Shown in pieces: positions 46,332 through 54,843 of a DNA stretch of 64,000 nt. Made by a program: the position numbers and the translations under genes. Below the pieces are notes generated by a model. That model searched no databases and was not told the DNA's origin. It worked only from the letters and a program-made list of their open reading frames with translations. Origin of the DNA: Pseudacidovorax sp. NFM-22 (GTDB taxonomy: Bacteria; Pseudomonadota; Gammaproteobacteria; Burkholderiales; Burkholderiaceae_C); NCBI RefSeq assembly GCF_021401245.1, contig NZ_JACBFY010000009.1:1-64000 (forward strand), read 5' to 3'. Numbering within the stretch: position 1 is the stretch's first letter; every line of letters starts with the position of its first letter.

Positions 46332-48680
46332 ATGCTGGACAAAGTGCATTCCGCCGCTTCGACCCCCTCTGCTGGCCGCTTCGGCAGCGGCCAGGCCGTG
46401 CGCCGGCTGGAAGATGAAGCCCTGCTCGCCGGCCGCGGCCGCTACACCGACGACATCCGGACGCCGGACTGCGCCGCGCTGGCCTTCCAGCGCTCACCCC
46501 ATCCGCACGCCCGCATCCGCAGCATCGACGCCGACGCCGCGCGGGCAATGCCGGGCGTGCTGGCCGTCTACACCGGCGCCGACCTGGTGGCCCAGGGTGT
46601 TCAGCCCATTCCCGGCGTGGCTGGCTTCGTGCGTGCCGACGGCTCGCCCGGCGTGACCGCGGCGCGGCTGCCGCTGGCGCACGAGGTGGTGCGCTTCGTC
46701 GGCGAGCCGGTGGTGGCCGTGGTCGCCACTTCGCTGCAGGCCGCCAAGGACGCCGCCGAGGCGGTGTGGGTGGACTACGAAGACCTGCCTGCCATCCCCA
46801 CGCTCGATGCCGCGCTGGCCGAAGGCGCGCCGGCCCTGTGCGACGCGGCCCCCGACAACATCAGCGCCGAGATGCGCCACGGCGATGCCGAGGCCACGGC
46901 CCGCGCCTTCGCCCAGGCTGCGCACGTCGTCGAACTCACCGTCGACAACCAGCGCGTCGCCGCCGTCACGCTGGAGCCGCGCGCCGTGCTGGCCGAGGTC
47001 GATGCCCAGGACGGCCGCCTCAGCCTGCAGATGAGCACCCAGATGCCCACCGGCGTGCGCGGCACGCTGGCGACGGTGCTCGGCCTGCCGGCCGAGCAGA
47101 TCCGCGTGCGCGTGAGCGACGTGGGCGGCGGCTTCGGCATGAAGACCGGCCTCTACCCCGAGGACGCGGTGGTGGCCTTCGCTGCCAAGGCCCTGGGCCG
47201 CGGCGTCAAGTGGACCGGCGAGCGCTCCGAGGAATTCCTCACCACCACCCACGGCCGCGACGTGCGCGCCCGCGCCGCCATGGCCCTGGACGCCAACGGC
47301 CGCGTGCTCGCCCTGCGCGTGCACAGCGACGCCAACGTGGGCGCCTACCCGACGGGCACGGGCGTGGCCATCCAGCTGCTGATCGGGCCCTGGGTGCAGA
47401 CGAGCGTGTACGACATCCCGGTCATCGACTTCCACTTCCGCGCGGTGATGACCAACCAGTCGCCCACCGGCGCCTACCGCGGTGCCGGCCGCCCGGAGGC
47501 CATCTTCCTCATTGAGCGGCTGATGGACGAGGCCGCGCGGCAGACGGGCATCGACCGCGTGGTGCTGCGCCGGCGCAACTTCATCCGGCCGGAGCAGATG
47601 CCCTACACCAACCCGATGCGCCAGACCTACGACACCGGCGCCTTCGAGCACATGATGGACCGCGGCCTGGCCTTCGCCGACTGGGACGGCTTCGACGCGC
47701 GCGCCGCGGAGTCGGCCGCGCGCGGGCTGTGGCGCGGCCTGGGGCTCGCCACCTTCCTCGAATGGACGGGTGGCAACGTCTTCGAGGAACGCGTGACGGT
47801 GGACGTGCAGGCCGACGGCGTGATCGAGGTCTATTCGGCCGTCAACGCCATGGGCCAGGGCATCGCCACCACGCTGGCGCAGCTGGTGGTGGATGCATTC
47901 GGTGTGCCCATCGAGCAGGTGCGCGTGGTGCTGGGCGACACCGACCGCGGCAATGGCTTCGGCAGCGCCGGTTCGCGCTCGCTGTTCACCGGCGGTTCGG
48001 CCATGCGCACCGGCGCCGACCGCACCTTGGCCCGCGGTCGCGAGCTGGCGGCCGAGGCGCTGGAGGCGGCCGCCGCCGACATCGACTACGGCCAGGGCCG
48101 CTTCACCGTGCGGGGCACCGACCTCGGCATCGGCCTGTTCGAACTGGCCGGCCGGCAGGCCGAGGGCCGCATCTTCGTGGACTCAACCAGCAAGGTGGAC
48201 GGCCCCACCTGGCCCAACGGCTGCCATGTCTGCGAGGTCGAGGTCGATCCGCAGACCGGCGACGTGGCGGTGGTCGCCTATGCCTCGGTCAACGACGTCG
48301 GCCGCGTGGTCAACCCGATGATCGTGCGCGGCCAACTCGATGGTGGCGCCGTGCAGGGCATCGGCCAAGCGCTGCTGGAGCAGGTGGTTTACGACGACGC
48401 GACCGGCCAGCTGGTCACCGGCAGCCTGATGGACTATGCCCTGCCGGTGGCGGGCACGGCGCCGGACTTCCGCACCGAGATGGACGAGTCCGTGCCCTGC
48501 AAGAACAACCCGCTGGGCGTGAAGGGCGTGGGCGAGCTGGGCACCATCGGCGCCACGCCGGCGGTGGTCAATGCGGTGGCGGACGCCCTGGCGCGCAATG
48601 GGCGCGGTGCGCTGGCCGCCCGGTTGCAGATGCCGCTGACGCCGGTTCGGGTGTGGTCGCTGCTGCAGCAGGCGGATTGA
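46332..48680 (+). CDS. Molybdopterin-binding subunit, xanthine oxidase family (form II CoxL-like)
   Basis: This 782-residue protein is a large catalytic subunit of the molybdenum hydroxylase family. ATG at 46332 follows GGAG at seven bases. The molybdopterin motifs GGGFGMKTGLYPE (about 264) and TGAYRGAGRPEA (about 380) are present, and the catalytic Glu lies in VGELGT (about 733). The AYRGAGR motif is that of form II CoxL-like proteins, not the AYxCSFR of true aerobic CO dehydrogenase. The substrate is therefore unknown and CO oxidation should not be assumed. Neither the FAD (CoxM) nor the 2Fe-2S (CoxS) subunit gene is adjacent, which is unusual for this family. Confidence 0.88.
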   Translation: MLDKVHSAASTPSAGRFGSGQAVRRLEDEALLAGRGRYTDDIRTPDCAALAFQRSPHPHARIRSIDADAARAMPGVLAVYTGADLVAQGVQPIPGVAGFVRADGSPGVTAARLPLAHEVVRFVGEPVVAVVATSLQAAKDAAEAVWVDYEDLPAIPTLDAALAEGAPALCDAAPDNISAEMRHGDAEATARAFAQAAHVVELTVDNQRVAAVTLEPRAVLAEVDAQDGRLSLQMSTQMPTGVRGTLATVLGLPAEQIRVRVSDVGGGFGMKTGLYPEDAVVAFAAKALGRGVKWTGERSEEFLTTTHGRDVRARAAMALDANGRVLALRVHSDANVGAYPTGTGVAIQLLIGPWVQTSVYDIPVIDFHFRAVMTNQSPTGAYRGAGRPEAIFLIERLMDEAARQTGIDRVVLRRRNFIRPEQMPYTNPMRQTYDTGAFEHMMDRGLAFADWDGFDARAAESAARGLWRGLGLATFLEWTGGNVFEERVTVDVQADGVIEVYSAVNAMGQGIATTLAQLVVDAFGVPIEQVRVVLGDTDRGNGFGSAGSRSLFTGGSAMRTGADRTLARGRELAAEALEAAAADIDYGQGRFTVRGTDLGIGLFELAGRQAEGRIFVDSTSKVDGPTWPNGCHVCEVEVDPQTGDVAVVAYASVNDVGRVVNPMIVRGQLDGGAVQGIGQALLEQVVYDDATGQLVTGSLMDYALPVAGTAPDFRTEMDESVPCKNNPLGVKGVGELGTIGATPAVVNAVADALARNGRGALAARLQMPLTPVRVWSLLQQAD

Positions 48681-48699
48681 GCGCGGCTGGTGCTCGGGG

Positions 48700-48725
48700 C
48701 GGGCTTCGACAAGCTCAGCCTGAAC
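48700..48725. repeat. Extragenic repeat copy (GCTTCGACAAGCTCAGCC type)
   Basis: The sequence around GGCTTCGACAAGCTCAGCCT, continuing GAACGG, is of a type I recall as widely dispersed in betaproteobacterial intergenic DNA. It carries an internal CTTCGA...AGCTC pattern but only weak dyad symmetry. It lies between the molybdoenzyme gene and proA. Confidence 0.6.
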
Positions 48726-48748
48726 GGGTTGGGGGTGTGCTTGGGTTC

Positions 48749-48767
48749 CTGGGGCTCAGCCTGAACG
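48749..48767. repeat. Partial second copy of the same extragenic repeat
   Basis: GGGGCTCAGCCTGAACGG repeats the 3' half of the element at 48700-48725 about 45 bases later. A more decayed trace (CACAAACTTCAGCCGAAGCGG) follows near 48789-48809. The close copies suggest local duplication. Confidence 0.5.
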
Positions 48768-48861
48768 GTTGCAGGGCGGCTGGGCTCCACAAACTTCAGC
48801 CGAAGCGGCAGCGATCCCCTCGCCCTGCCCCGGGCACGGACCCGATGAGAAAATCGCGTCC

Positions 48862-50136
48862 ATGAACGCGATCTCCACCCTCGAACTGATGAACACGCTG
48901 GGCGCCCAGGCGCGCGCGGCGTCGGCGCAGATGGCCAAGGCCAGCGCCGCGGCCAAGGCGCGTGCGCTGCGCAGCCTGGCCGAGCGGCTGCGGGCGAGCG
49001 TGGGGCCATTGGCCGAACACAACGCCCGCGACCTGGAGCGCGCCCGCGCCGCGGGCCTGGCCGAGCCGATGGTGGACCGCCTCAAGCTCACGCCCAAGGT
49101 CATCGCCACCTGCGCCGAAGGCTGCGAGCAGCTGGCGGCCATGCCCGACGCCATCGGCGAGATCATCGGCATGAAGCAGCAGCCCAGCGGCATCCGCGTG
49201 GGCCAGATGAGGGTCCCCATCGGGGTGTTCGGCATGATCTACGAGAGCCGGCCCAACGTGACCATCGAGGCCGCCAGCCTGGCGATCAAGAGCGGCAATG
49301 CCGCCATCCTGCGCGGCGGCTCCGAGGCCATCGACTCCAACAAGGCCCTGGCCGCCCTGGTGCGCGCCGCCCTGCTGGACGCCTGCCTGCCCGAGGACGC
49401 CGTGCAGCTGGTGCCCACCACCGACCGCGACGCCGTCGGCCGCCTGGTGGCCATGCCCGAATACGTGGACGTGATCATCCCGCGCGGCGGCAAGGGCCTG
49501 ATCGAGCGCATCAGCCGCGAGGCGAAGGTGCCCGTCATCAAGCACCTGGACGGCAACTGCCACACCTTCGTCGATGCCAGTGCCGATCTGGACATGGCCG
49601 TCACCCTGGTCGACAACGCCAAGACGCAGAAGTACAGCCCCTGCAACGCGACCGAGGGCCTGCTGGTGGCCCGCGCCATCGCGCCGGCCTTCCTGCCGCG
49701 CATCGGCGCCGTGTTCGCCGCCAAGGGCGTGGAGATGCGCTGCGACGCCGAGGCCGCGGCCCTGCTGGCCGGCCAGCCCCGCGTGGTGGCCGCCACCGAG
49801 CAGGACTGGTCCGAGGAATACCTGGCGCCGATCATCAGCATCAAGCTGGTCGACGGCGTGGACGAGGCCATCGACCACATCAACCGCTATTCCAGCCACC
49901 ACACCGACGCCATCGTCACCAACGACCACAGCCATGCCCAGCGCTTCCTGCGCGAGGTCGACTCGGCCAGCGTGATGGTGAATGCGAGCACGCGCTTCGC
50001 GGATGGCTTCGAGTACGGGCTGGGCGCCGAAATCGGCATCAGCACCGACAAGTTCCACGCCCGCGGCCCGGTCGGCATCGAGGGACTGACCTCGCTGAAG
50101 TACATCGTTCTGGGCCAGGGCGAGATCCGCCAGTAA
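48862..50136 (+). CDS. proA: Gamma-glutamyl phosphate reductase
   Basis: ProA reduces gamma-glutamyl phosphate with NADPH to glutamate-5-semialdehyde, the second step of proline synthesis. The 424-residue frame from the ATG at 48862 has the family length; upstream in-frame sequence belongs to the repeat region and was excluded. The active cysteine lies in [37 protein letters not shown] and [20 protein letters not shown] are signature text. No proB is adjacent. The start has no strong Shine-Dalgarno. Confidence 0.95.
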   Translation: MNAISTLELMNTLGAQARAASAQMAKASAAAKARALRSLAERLRASVGPLAEHNARDLERARAAGLAEPMVDRLKLTPKVIATCAEGCEQLAAMPDAIGEIIGMKQQPSGIRVGQMRVPIGVFGMIYESRPNVTIEAASLAIKSGNAAILRGGSEAIDSNKALAALVRAALLDACLPEDAVQLVPTTDRDAVGRLVAMPEYVDVIIPRGGKGLIERISREAKVPVIKHLDGNCHTFVDASADLDMAVTLVDNAKTQKYSPCNATEGLLVARAIAPAFLPRIGAVFAAKGVEMRCDAEAAALLAGQPRVVAATEQDWSEEYLAPIISIKLVDGVDEAIDHINRYSSHHTDAIVTNDHSHAQRFLREVDSASVMVNASTRFADGFEYGLGAEIGISTDKFHARGPVGIEGLTSLKYIVLGQGEIRQ

Positions 50137-50195
50137 CCCGGCTGCGTACCAGCAAGAGGCCGCTGCGCTGTCATGGGGCGGCCAGGCCGGCTGCC

Positions 50196-50201
50196 TACAA
50201 T
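50196..50201 (+). promoter_or_regulatory. Candidate -10 box of gshA
   Basis: TACAAT lies 46 bases upstream of the gshA start codon, in the spacer after proA. The -10 match is good; the -35 region is poor. Confidence 0.4.
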
Positions 50202-50246
50202 CGCCGGTCCGACTCTGGCCGCAAACCCGCATAACAAGGCAGCCGC

Positions 50247-51548
50247 ATGGTTCCGCATCTCGTCACCGCCCTGACCGGCCCGATCAACGAACTCGAGCAG
50301 CGCATCCTCGACAGCATGCCCGCCATCGAGCGCTGGTTCCGGCTCGAGTGGATGGAGCACACCCCGCCCTTCTACACCGCGGTCGACGTGCGCAACGCCG
50401 GCTTCAAGCTGGCGCCGGTGGACGCCAATTTCTTCCCTGGCGGCTGGAACTACCTGACCACCGAGATGCTGCCGCTGGCGGTGCAGGCGGCCCAGGCCGC
50501 GATCGAGAAGATCTGCCCCGAGGCGCGCAACCTGCTGGTCATTCCCGAGAACCGCGGCCGCAACACCTCGTACATGGCCAACGTGGCCCAGCTGGTGCGC
50601 ATCTTCCAGATGGCCGGACTGAACGTGCGCGTGGGCTCCATCGACCCGGCCATCAAGTCGCCCAAGAAGGTGGAGTTGCCCGACGGCAGCACCGTCTGCC
50701 TGGAGCCGGTGGTGCGCAGCAAGCGCCGCCTGGGGCTGAAGAACTTCGACCCCTGCACCATCCTGCTCAACACCGACCTGGCCGCCGGCACGCCCGGCAT
50801 CCTGGAAGACCTGCACGAGCAGTACCTGCTGCCGCCGCTGCATGCCGGTTGGTCGGTGCGGCGCAAGAGCAACCACTTCCACAGCTACGAGGAAGTCTCC
50901 AAGCGCTTCGGCAAGCTGCTGGGCATCGACCCCTGGCTGATCCAGTCGATCTATGGCAGGGCCGAGGGCGTGGACCTGGCCCGCGGCAAGGGCGTCGAGG
51001 GCCTGACGGCGGCGGTCGACCAGGTGCTGACCAAGGTGCGCCGCAAGTACAAGGAATACGGCATCAACGAGAAGCCCTTCGTCATCGTCAAGAGCGAGAA
51101 CGGCGCCAGCACGCTGCCGATCTCGACCATCCGCGATGTCAAGGAACTCGAGGCCCTGACCAAGAAACCGCGCCAGAAGGCCATGGCCGGCGCCACCACC
51201 GACGACGCCGGCCCGACCGACGTGGTCGTGCAGGAAGGCGTGCTCACGCGCGAGCGCGTGCACGACGGCATGGCCGAGCCGGTGGTCTACATGATGGACC
51301 GCTACGTGGTGGGCGGTTTCTACCGCGTCCACCCCGACCGCGGCCCGGACGAGAGCCTGGCCCTGCCGGGCGCGAGCTTCGTGCCGCTGGCCTTCTCGCA
51401 GAGCGGCCATCTGCCCCAGCCGGGCGCCAAGCCGGGCGCCAGCGCGCCCAACCGCTTCTACATGTACGGCGTGATCGGTCGGCTGGCCATGGTCGCCGCC
51501 TCCTACGAACTCGAGGCCACCAACCCCGAGGCCGAGGTCTACGAGTGA
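50247..51548 (+). CDS. gshA: Glutamate-cysteine ligase (Thiobacillus/GshA type)
   Basis: This enzyme joins glutamate and cysteine with ATP, the first step of glutathione synthesis. The 433-residue frame matches the GshA family first described in Thiobacillus ferrooxidans and common in Burkholderiales. It is unrelated in detail to E. coli GshA. Characteristic text includes DVRNAGFKLAPVDANFFPGG, VIPENRGRNTSYMANV and IVKSENGASTLPISTI. ATG at 50247 is the natural start. In many relatives gshB follows; here the next gene is kup, 164 bases away, and gshB must lie elsewhere. Confidence 0.93.
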   Translation: MVPHLVTALTGPINELEQRILDSMPAIERWFRLEWMEHTPPFYTAVDVRNAGFKLAPVDANFFPGGWNYLTTEMLPLAVQAAQAAIEKICPEARNLLVIPENRGRNTSYMANVAQLVRIFQMAGLNVRVGSIDPAIKSPKKVELPDGSTVCLEPVVRSKRRLGLKNFDPCTILLNTDLAAGTPGILEDLHEQYLLPPLHAGWSVRRKSNHFHSYEEVSKRFGKLLGIDPWLIQSIYGRAEGVDLARGKGVEGLTAAVDQVLTKVRRKYKEYGINEKPFVIVKSENGASTLPISTIRDVKELEALTKKPRQKAMAGATTDDAGPTDVVVQEGVLTRERVHDGMAEPVVYMMDRYVVGGFYRVHPDRGPDESLALPGASFVPLAFSQSGHLPQPGAKPGASAPNRFYMYGVIGRLAMVAASYELEATNPEAEVYE

Positions 51549-51712
51549 TCCGGCGCCGCCCGGCCGACGCCCGCGCGGGCTTGCGGCGACATGGGCGGCG
51601 CGCACAATCCACACTTCCACAGCAACGGAAAAACGAGGGCGGAGCTTGGCTCCCCGGCGCCGCCAGGCCGCCGGCGGGGTAAGGCGCGGCCCAGCCCTTT
51701 CCTCGCCACTTC

Positions 51713-53581
51713 GTGTCTGCCTCCAAGTCTTCCATGCCGGCGCTCGTGCTCGGCGCCATCGGCATCGTCTATGGCGACATCGGCACGAGCGTGCTGTACG
51801 CCATCAAGGAAATCTTCGGCCACGGCCACGTGCCGTTCACCATCGAGAACGTGTACGGCATGCTCTCGATGATCTTCTGGACGATGACCATCATCGTCTC
51901 GCTGAAGTACGTGGTGCTGGTGCTGCGGGCCGACAACGAGGGCGAAGGCGGCCTGGTGGCCATGCTGGCGCTGGCCTCGCGCGCCGTGGCCGACAAGCCG
52001 CGCCTGCGCAACGGCATGCTGGCACTGGGCATCTTCGGCACCGCCCTCTTCTATGGCGACGGCGTGATCACGCCGGCCATCTCGGTGCTCTCCGCGGTCG
52101 AAGGCCTGGAAGTGGTGTCACCGCACTTCACCGGCTACGTCATTCCGATCACGCTGGTGGTGCTGTTCTGCCTGTTCGTGGTGCAAAAGCGCGGAACGGC
52201 CGGCATCGGCCGTTTCTTCGGACCGATCACGCTCACCTGGTTCGGCGTGCTGGCCCTGCTGGGCGTGGCGCAGATTCTGACGCACCCCGAGATCCTCAAG
52301 GCCGTCAGCCCGCACTACATGCTGCGCTTCATCTGGGACAACCCGGGCACCAGCTTCATCATCCTGGGCGCGACGGTGCTGTGCGTGACGGGCGCCGAAG
52401 CGCTGTATGCAGACATGGGGCACTTCGGCAAGGGGCCGATCCGCATCGCGTGGTTCTCGGTGGTGATGCCGGCCCTGGTGCTGAACTACTTCGGCCAGGG
52501 CGCCTTGCTGCTGGGCAATCCGGCGGCGGTGAAGAACCCCTTCTTCCTGATGGCGCCCGAATGGGCGGTGGTGCCCGTCGTGCTGCTGGCCACCGCCGCC
52601 ACGGTGATCGCCTCGCAGGCCATGCTCACGGGCGCCTTCAGCGTCACGCGGCAGGTGATCCAGCTGGGCTACCTGCCGCGGCTGCGCATTGAGCACACCA
52701 GCGCGCGCTCGGCCGGGCAGATCTACATACCCTTCATCAACTGGTCGCTGTTTGTGGCCATCGTGCTGGCAGTGGTGATGTTCCGCAGCTCCAGCAACCT
52801 GGCCGCGGCCTACGGCATCGCCGTGACCACCGACATGCTGATCACGACGATGCTCACCTTCTTCGTGATCCGCTATGCGTGGAAGCTGCCGTTGCTGCTG
52901 TGCATCGGCGCGACGTCCATCTTCTTCGTCATCGACTTCGCCTTCTTCGCCTCCAACCTGCTCAAGCTGCCGCAGGGCGGCTGGTTCACGGTCATGATCG
53001 GCATGGGCGTGTTCACGTTGATGATCACCTGGAAGCGCGGGCGCAGCCTCATGGGCGATGCCCAACGCGCCGACGCCATCGACCTGCGCAGCTTCCTGGA
53101 GGCGGTGTTCGTCAGCCCGCCAGCGCGCGTCGAGGGCACGGCCGTCTTCCTCACGTCAGAGGCCGGCGTGGTGCCCACGGCGCTGCTGCACAACCTCAAG
53201 CACAACAAGGTGCTGCACGAGCAGAACCTGTTCGTCACGGTGCGCAACCACGAAGTGCCCTGGGTGCCCATGGAGCGCCGGGTCGAGATGGAGCCGCTGG
53301 GCCACCACTGCTGGCAGATCACCATCCACTACGGCTTCAAGAACGACATCGACCTGCCCCGCGCGCTGGAGCAGGCCAAGCTGCGCGGCTGCCAGCTGGA
53401 GCCGATGACGACCAGCTACTTCATCTCGCGCGACACCGTGATCCCGACGCTCGGCAGCGGCATGGCACCCTGGCGCGAGAAGCTGTTCGCGCAGATGCAC
53501 CACAACGCCAGCGGCGTGGCCGACTTCATGAGCCTGCCGAACAACGCGGTGGTGGAGCTGGGCTCCAAGATCGAAATCTAG
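51713..53581 (+). CDS. kup: Low-affinity potassium transporter Kup
   Basis: Kup is an inner-membrane K+/H+ symporter of the KUP/HAK/KT family. The 622-residue frame has about twelve membrane helices followed by a cytoplasmic C-terminal domain (about 455-622). The N-terminal motif [21 protein letters not shown] and [20 protein letters not shown] are diagnostic for the family. The start is GTG at 51713. It could begin at the ATG seven codons later, but the GTG gives a normal N-terminus. The 164 bases upstream contain a CACAAT box at 51603-51608, a possible -10. It is probably transcribed alone. Confidence 0.95.
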   Translation: MSASKSSMPALVLGAIGIVYGDIGTSVLYAIKEIFGHGHVPFTIENVYGMLSMIFWTMTIIVSLKYVVLVLRADNEGEGGLVAMLALASRAVADKPRLRNGMLALGIFGTALFYGDGVITPAISVLSAVEGLEVVSPHFTGYVIPITLVVLFCLFVVQKRGTAGIGRFFGPITLTWFGVLALLGVAQILTHPEILKAVSPHYMLRFIWDNPGTSFIILGATVLCVTGAEALYADMGHFGKGPIRIAWFSVVMPALVLNYFGQGALLLGNPAAVKNPFFLMAPEWAVVPVVLLATAATVIASQAMLTGAFSVTRQVIQLGYLPRLRIEHTSARSAGQIYIPFINWSLFVAIVLAVVMFRSSSNLAAAYGIAVTTDMLITTMLTFFVIRYAWKLPLLLCIGATSIFFVIDFAFFASNLLKLPQGGWFTVMIGMGVFTLMITWKRGRSLMGDAQRADAIDLRSFLEAVFVSPPARVEGTAVFLTSEAGVVPTALLHNLKHNKVLHEQNLFVTVRNHEVPWVPMERRVEMEPLGHHCWQITIHYGFKNDIDLPRALEQAKLRGCQLEPMTTSYFISRDTVIPTLGSGMAPWREKLFAQMHHNASGVADFMSLPNNAVVELGSKIEI

Positions 53582-53964
53582 CCGCGCATCCGCCCATGCG
53601 CGCCGACGGAATGCGGACGCCTGGGCGGCATCCCCGAGCCCACACGCTGCCCGAATCCGGGCCACGGGTTAGTCCCAATGCACTACCGCGGTGCAGGACC
53701 TAAAGTCCTGCCACTCGCAGCAGGCACCGCCCTGCTGATGCGCGAGGGTCTGAGGAGACAAATCCAGAAAAATCAAAATTCATGAGATTCCCAAAGGCCT
53801 CCGTCCGACGAGAAGCCAGACAACTTTCAAAGCGCCGCTCAGTCGGCGCTTTTTTTTGCCTCGCATTTGGGTGATGCCTGCCTGCTTCCTGACGAGAGCG
53901 CCCCGCATCGCTCGCTCTTCCGCTCCCAAAACAGGAGCAATTCCGCTGCGACAATCGCGCCCCT
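53582..53964 (+). ncRNA. Structured non-coding stretch ending in a terminator (candidate sRNA or leader)
   Basis: This 383-base gap holds no convincing ORF but several hairpins. These are TGCAC/GTGCA at 53679-53695, CAGGAC/GTCCTG at 53694-53710, and a two-part stem at 53714-53746 (CTCGC with AGCAGG pairing to CCTGCT and GCGAG). GTCT/AGAC follows at 53748-53759. The first two share bases 53694-53695, so they would exclude each other in part. An A-rich single-stranded stretch (53757-53803) follows, then the terminator at 53830-53857. The order hairpins, A-rich linker, terminator suits an Hfq-type small RNA or a regulated leader. It matches no RNA family I know. Confidence 0.4.
53830..53857 (+). 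terminator. Strong Rho-independent terminator
   Basis: AAGCGCCG (53830-53837), a six-base loop and CGGCGCTT (53844-53851) are followed by a run of T to 53857. It lies about 250 bases after the kup stop codon and 107 bases before the TSUP gene, so it ends an independent transcript or a long kup 3' region. Confidence 0.85.
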
Positions 53965-54723
53965 ATGGAATGGGCATGGATGGCATTGGCCTCGCTGACG
54001 GCGGGATTCATGGACGCGATCGTCGGCGGCGGCGGGCTGGTGCTGGTGCCAGCGCTGTTCGCCGCCTTTCCCGACACCGCCGGTGCCACGCTGCTGGGCA
54101 CCAACAAGAGCGCCTCGGTCTGGGGCACGGCCGCCTCGGCGGCGCAGTACCTGCGGCGCGTGCGCCTGCCCTGGCGCTCGCTGTCGGTGGCGGCGGTGCT
54201 GGCCTTCGGCGGTTCGCTCGCGGGCGCCTGGGTGGTCACCTGGGTGCCGACGGATGCGCTGCGCAAGGCGCTGCCGGTGGTGCTGGGGGCGCTGCTGCTC
54301 TACACCCTGGCCCGCAAGGACCTGGGCCTCACCCACCAGCCGCGCTTCACGGGCAAGGCCGAACTGGCCGCCACCGGTGCCGTCGGCCTGCTGCTGGGCT
54401 TCTACGACGGCATCTTCGGGCCGGGCACAGGCAGCTTCCTGATCTTCCTGTTCGTGCGCTGGCTGGGCCACGACTTCCTGCATGCGTCGGCCAGCGCCAA
54501 GGTCATCAACATCATGACCAACCTCGGTGCGCTGCTGCTCTTCGGGCTCAAGGGCCATGTGATCTGGACGCTCGGGCTGGCGATGGCCGTAGCCAACATC
54601 AGCGGCAGCCTGATCGGCACGCGGCTCGCGCTGCGGCATGGGGCCGGCTTCGTGCGCGGCGCCTTCATCGTCGTGGTGAGCGCGCTGATCTGCAAGACGG
54701 CCTACGACGCCTTCCTGCGGTGA
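53965..54723 (+). CDS. TSUP-family membrane transporter (TauE/SafE)
   Basis: This 252-residue inner-membrane protein of the TSUP family has about eight helices. Members export sulfite, sulfoacetate or similar anions. The N-terminal LTAGFMDAIVGGGGLVLVPAL, and the matching second-half motif LLGFYDGIFGPGTGSFLIF, are the two family signature repeats. The start at 53965 is ATG, about ten bases after a GACAAT box, so the mRNA may have almost no leader. The exact substrate cannot be told. It is convergent to mrdA. Confidence 0.9.
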   Translation: MEWAWMALASLTAGFMDAIVGGGGLVLVPALFAAFPDTAGATLLGTNKSASVWGTAASAAQYLRRVRLPWRSLSVAAVLAFGGSLAGAWVVTWVPTDALRKALPVVLGALLLYTLARKDLGLTHQPRFTGKAELAATGAVGLLLGFYDGIFGPGTGSFLIFLFVRWLGHDFLHASASAKVINIMTNLGALLLFGLKGHVIWTLGLAMAVANISGSLIGTRLALRHGAGFVRGAFIVVVSALICKTAYDAFLR

Positions 54724-54843
54724 GCGTGGGTTGACAGGGGTGGGCGGTCGCGCCCGCGCGTCGACGCCCACCACGGCTGAAGACGCCGGCATGGCACCGC
54801 GGGCGCGCGTCAGGAACGCCCTGCTGCGTCGAAGGCGCCGCGC

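Noticed and set aside
46332-48680. Aerobic carbon monoxide dehydrogenase
   Set aside because: The active-site loop has the form II motif AYRGAGR, not the AYxCSFR of proven CO dehydrogenases, and the partner subunits are absent.
53731-53760. Possible hammerhead ribozyme core (CTGATG)
   Set aside because: The conserved GAAA core strand and a cleavage site with three stems could not be placed.
53740-53790. Possible cobalamin riboswitch, from the GAGGAGACAAAT resemblance to a B12 box
   Set aside because: The other conserved B12 riboswitch elements are missing, the gene downstream is not cobalamin related, and a terminator separates them.
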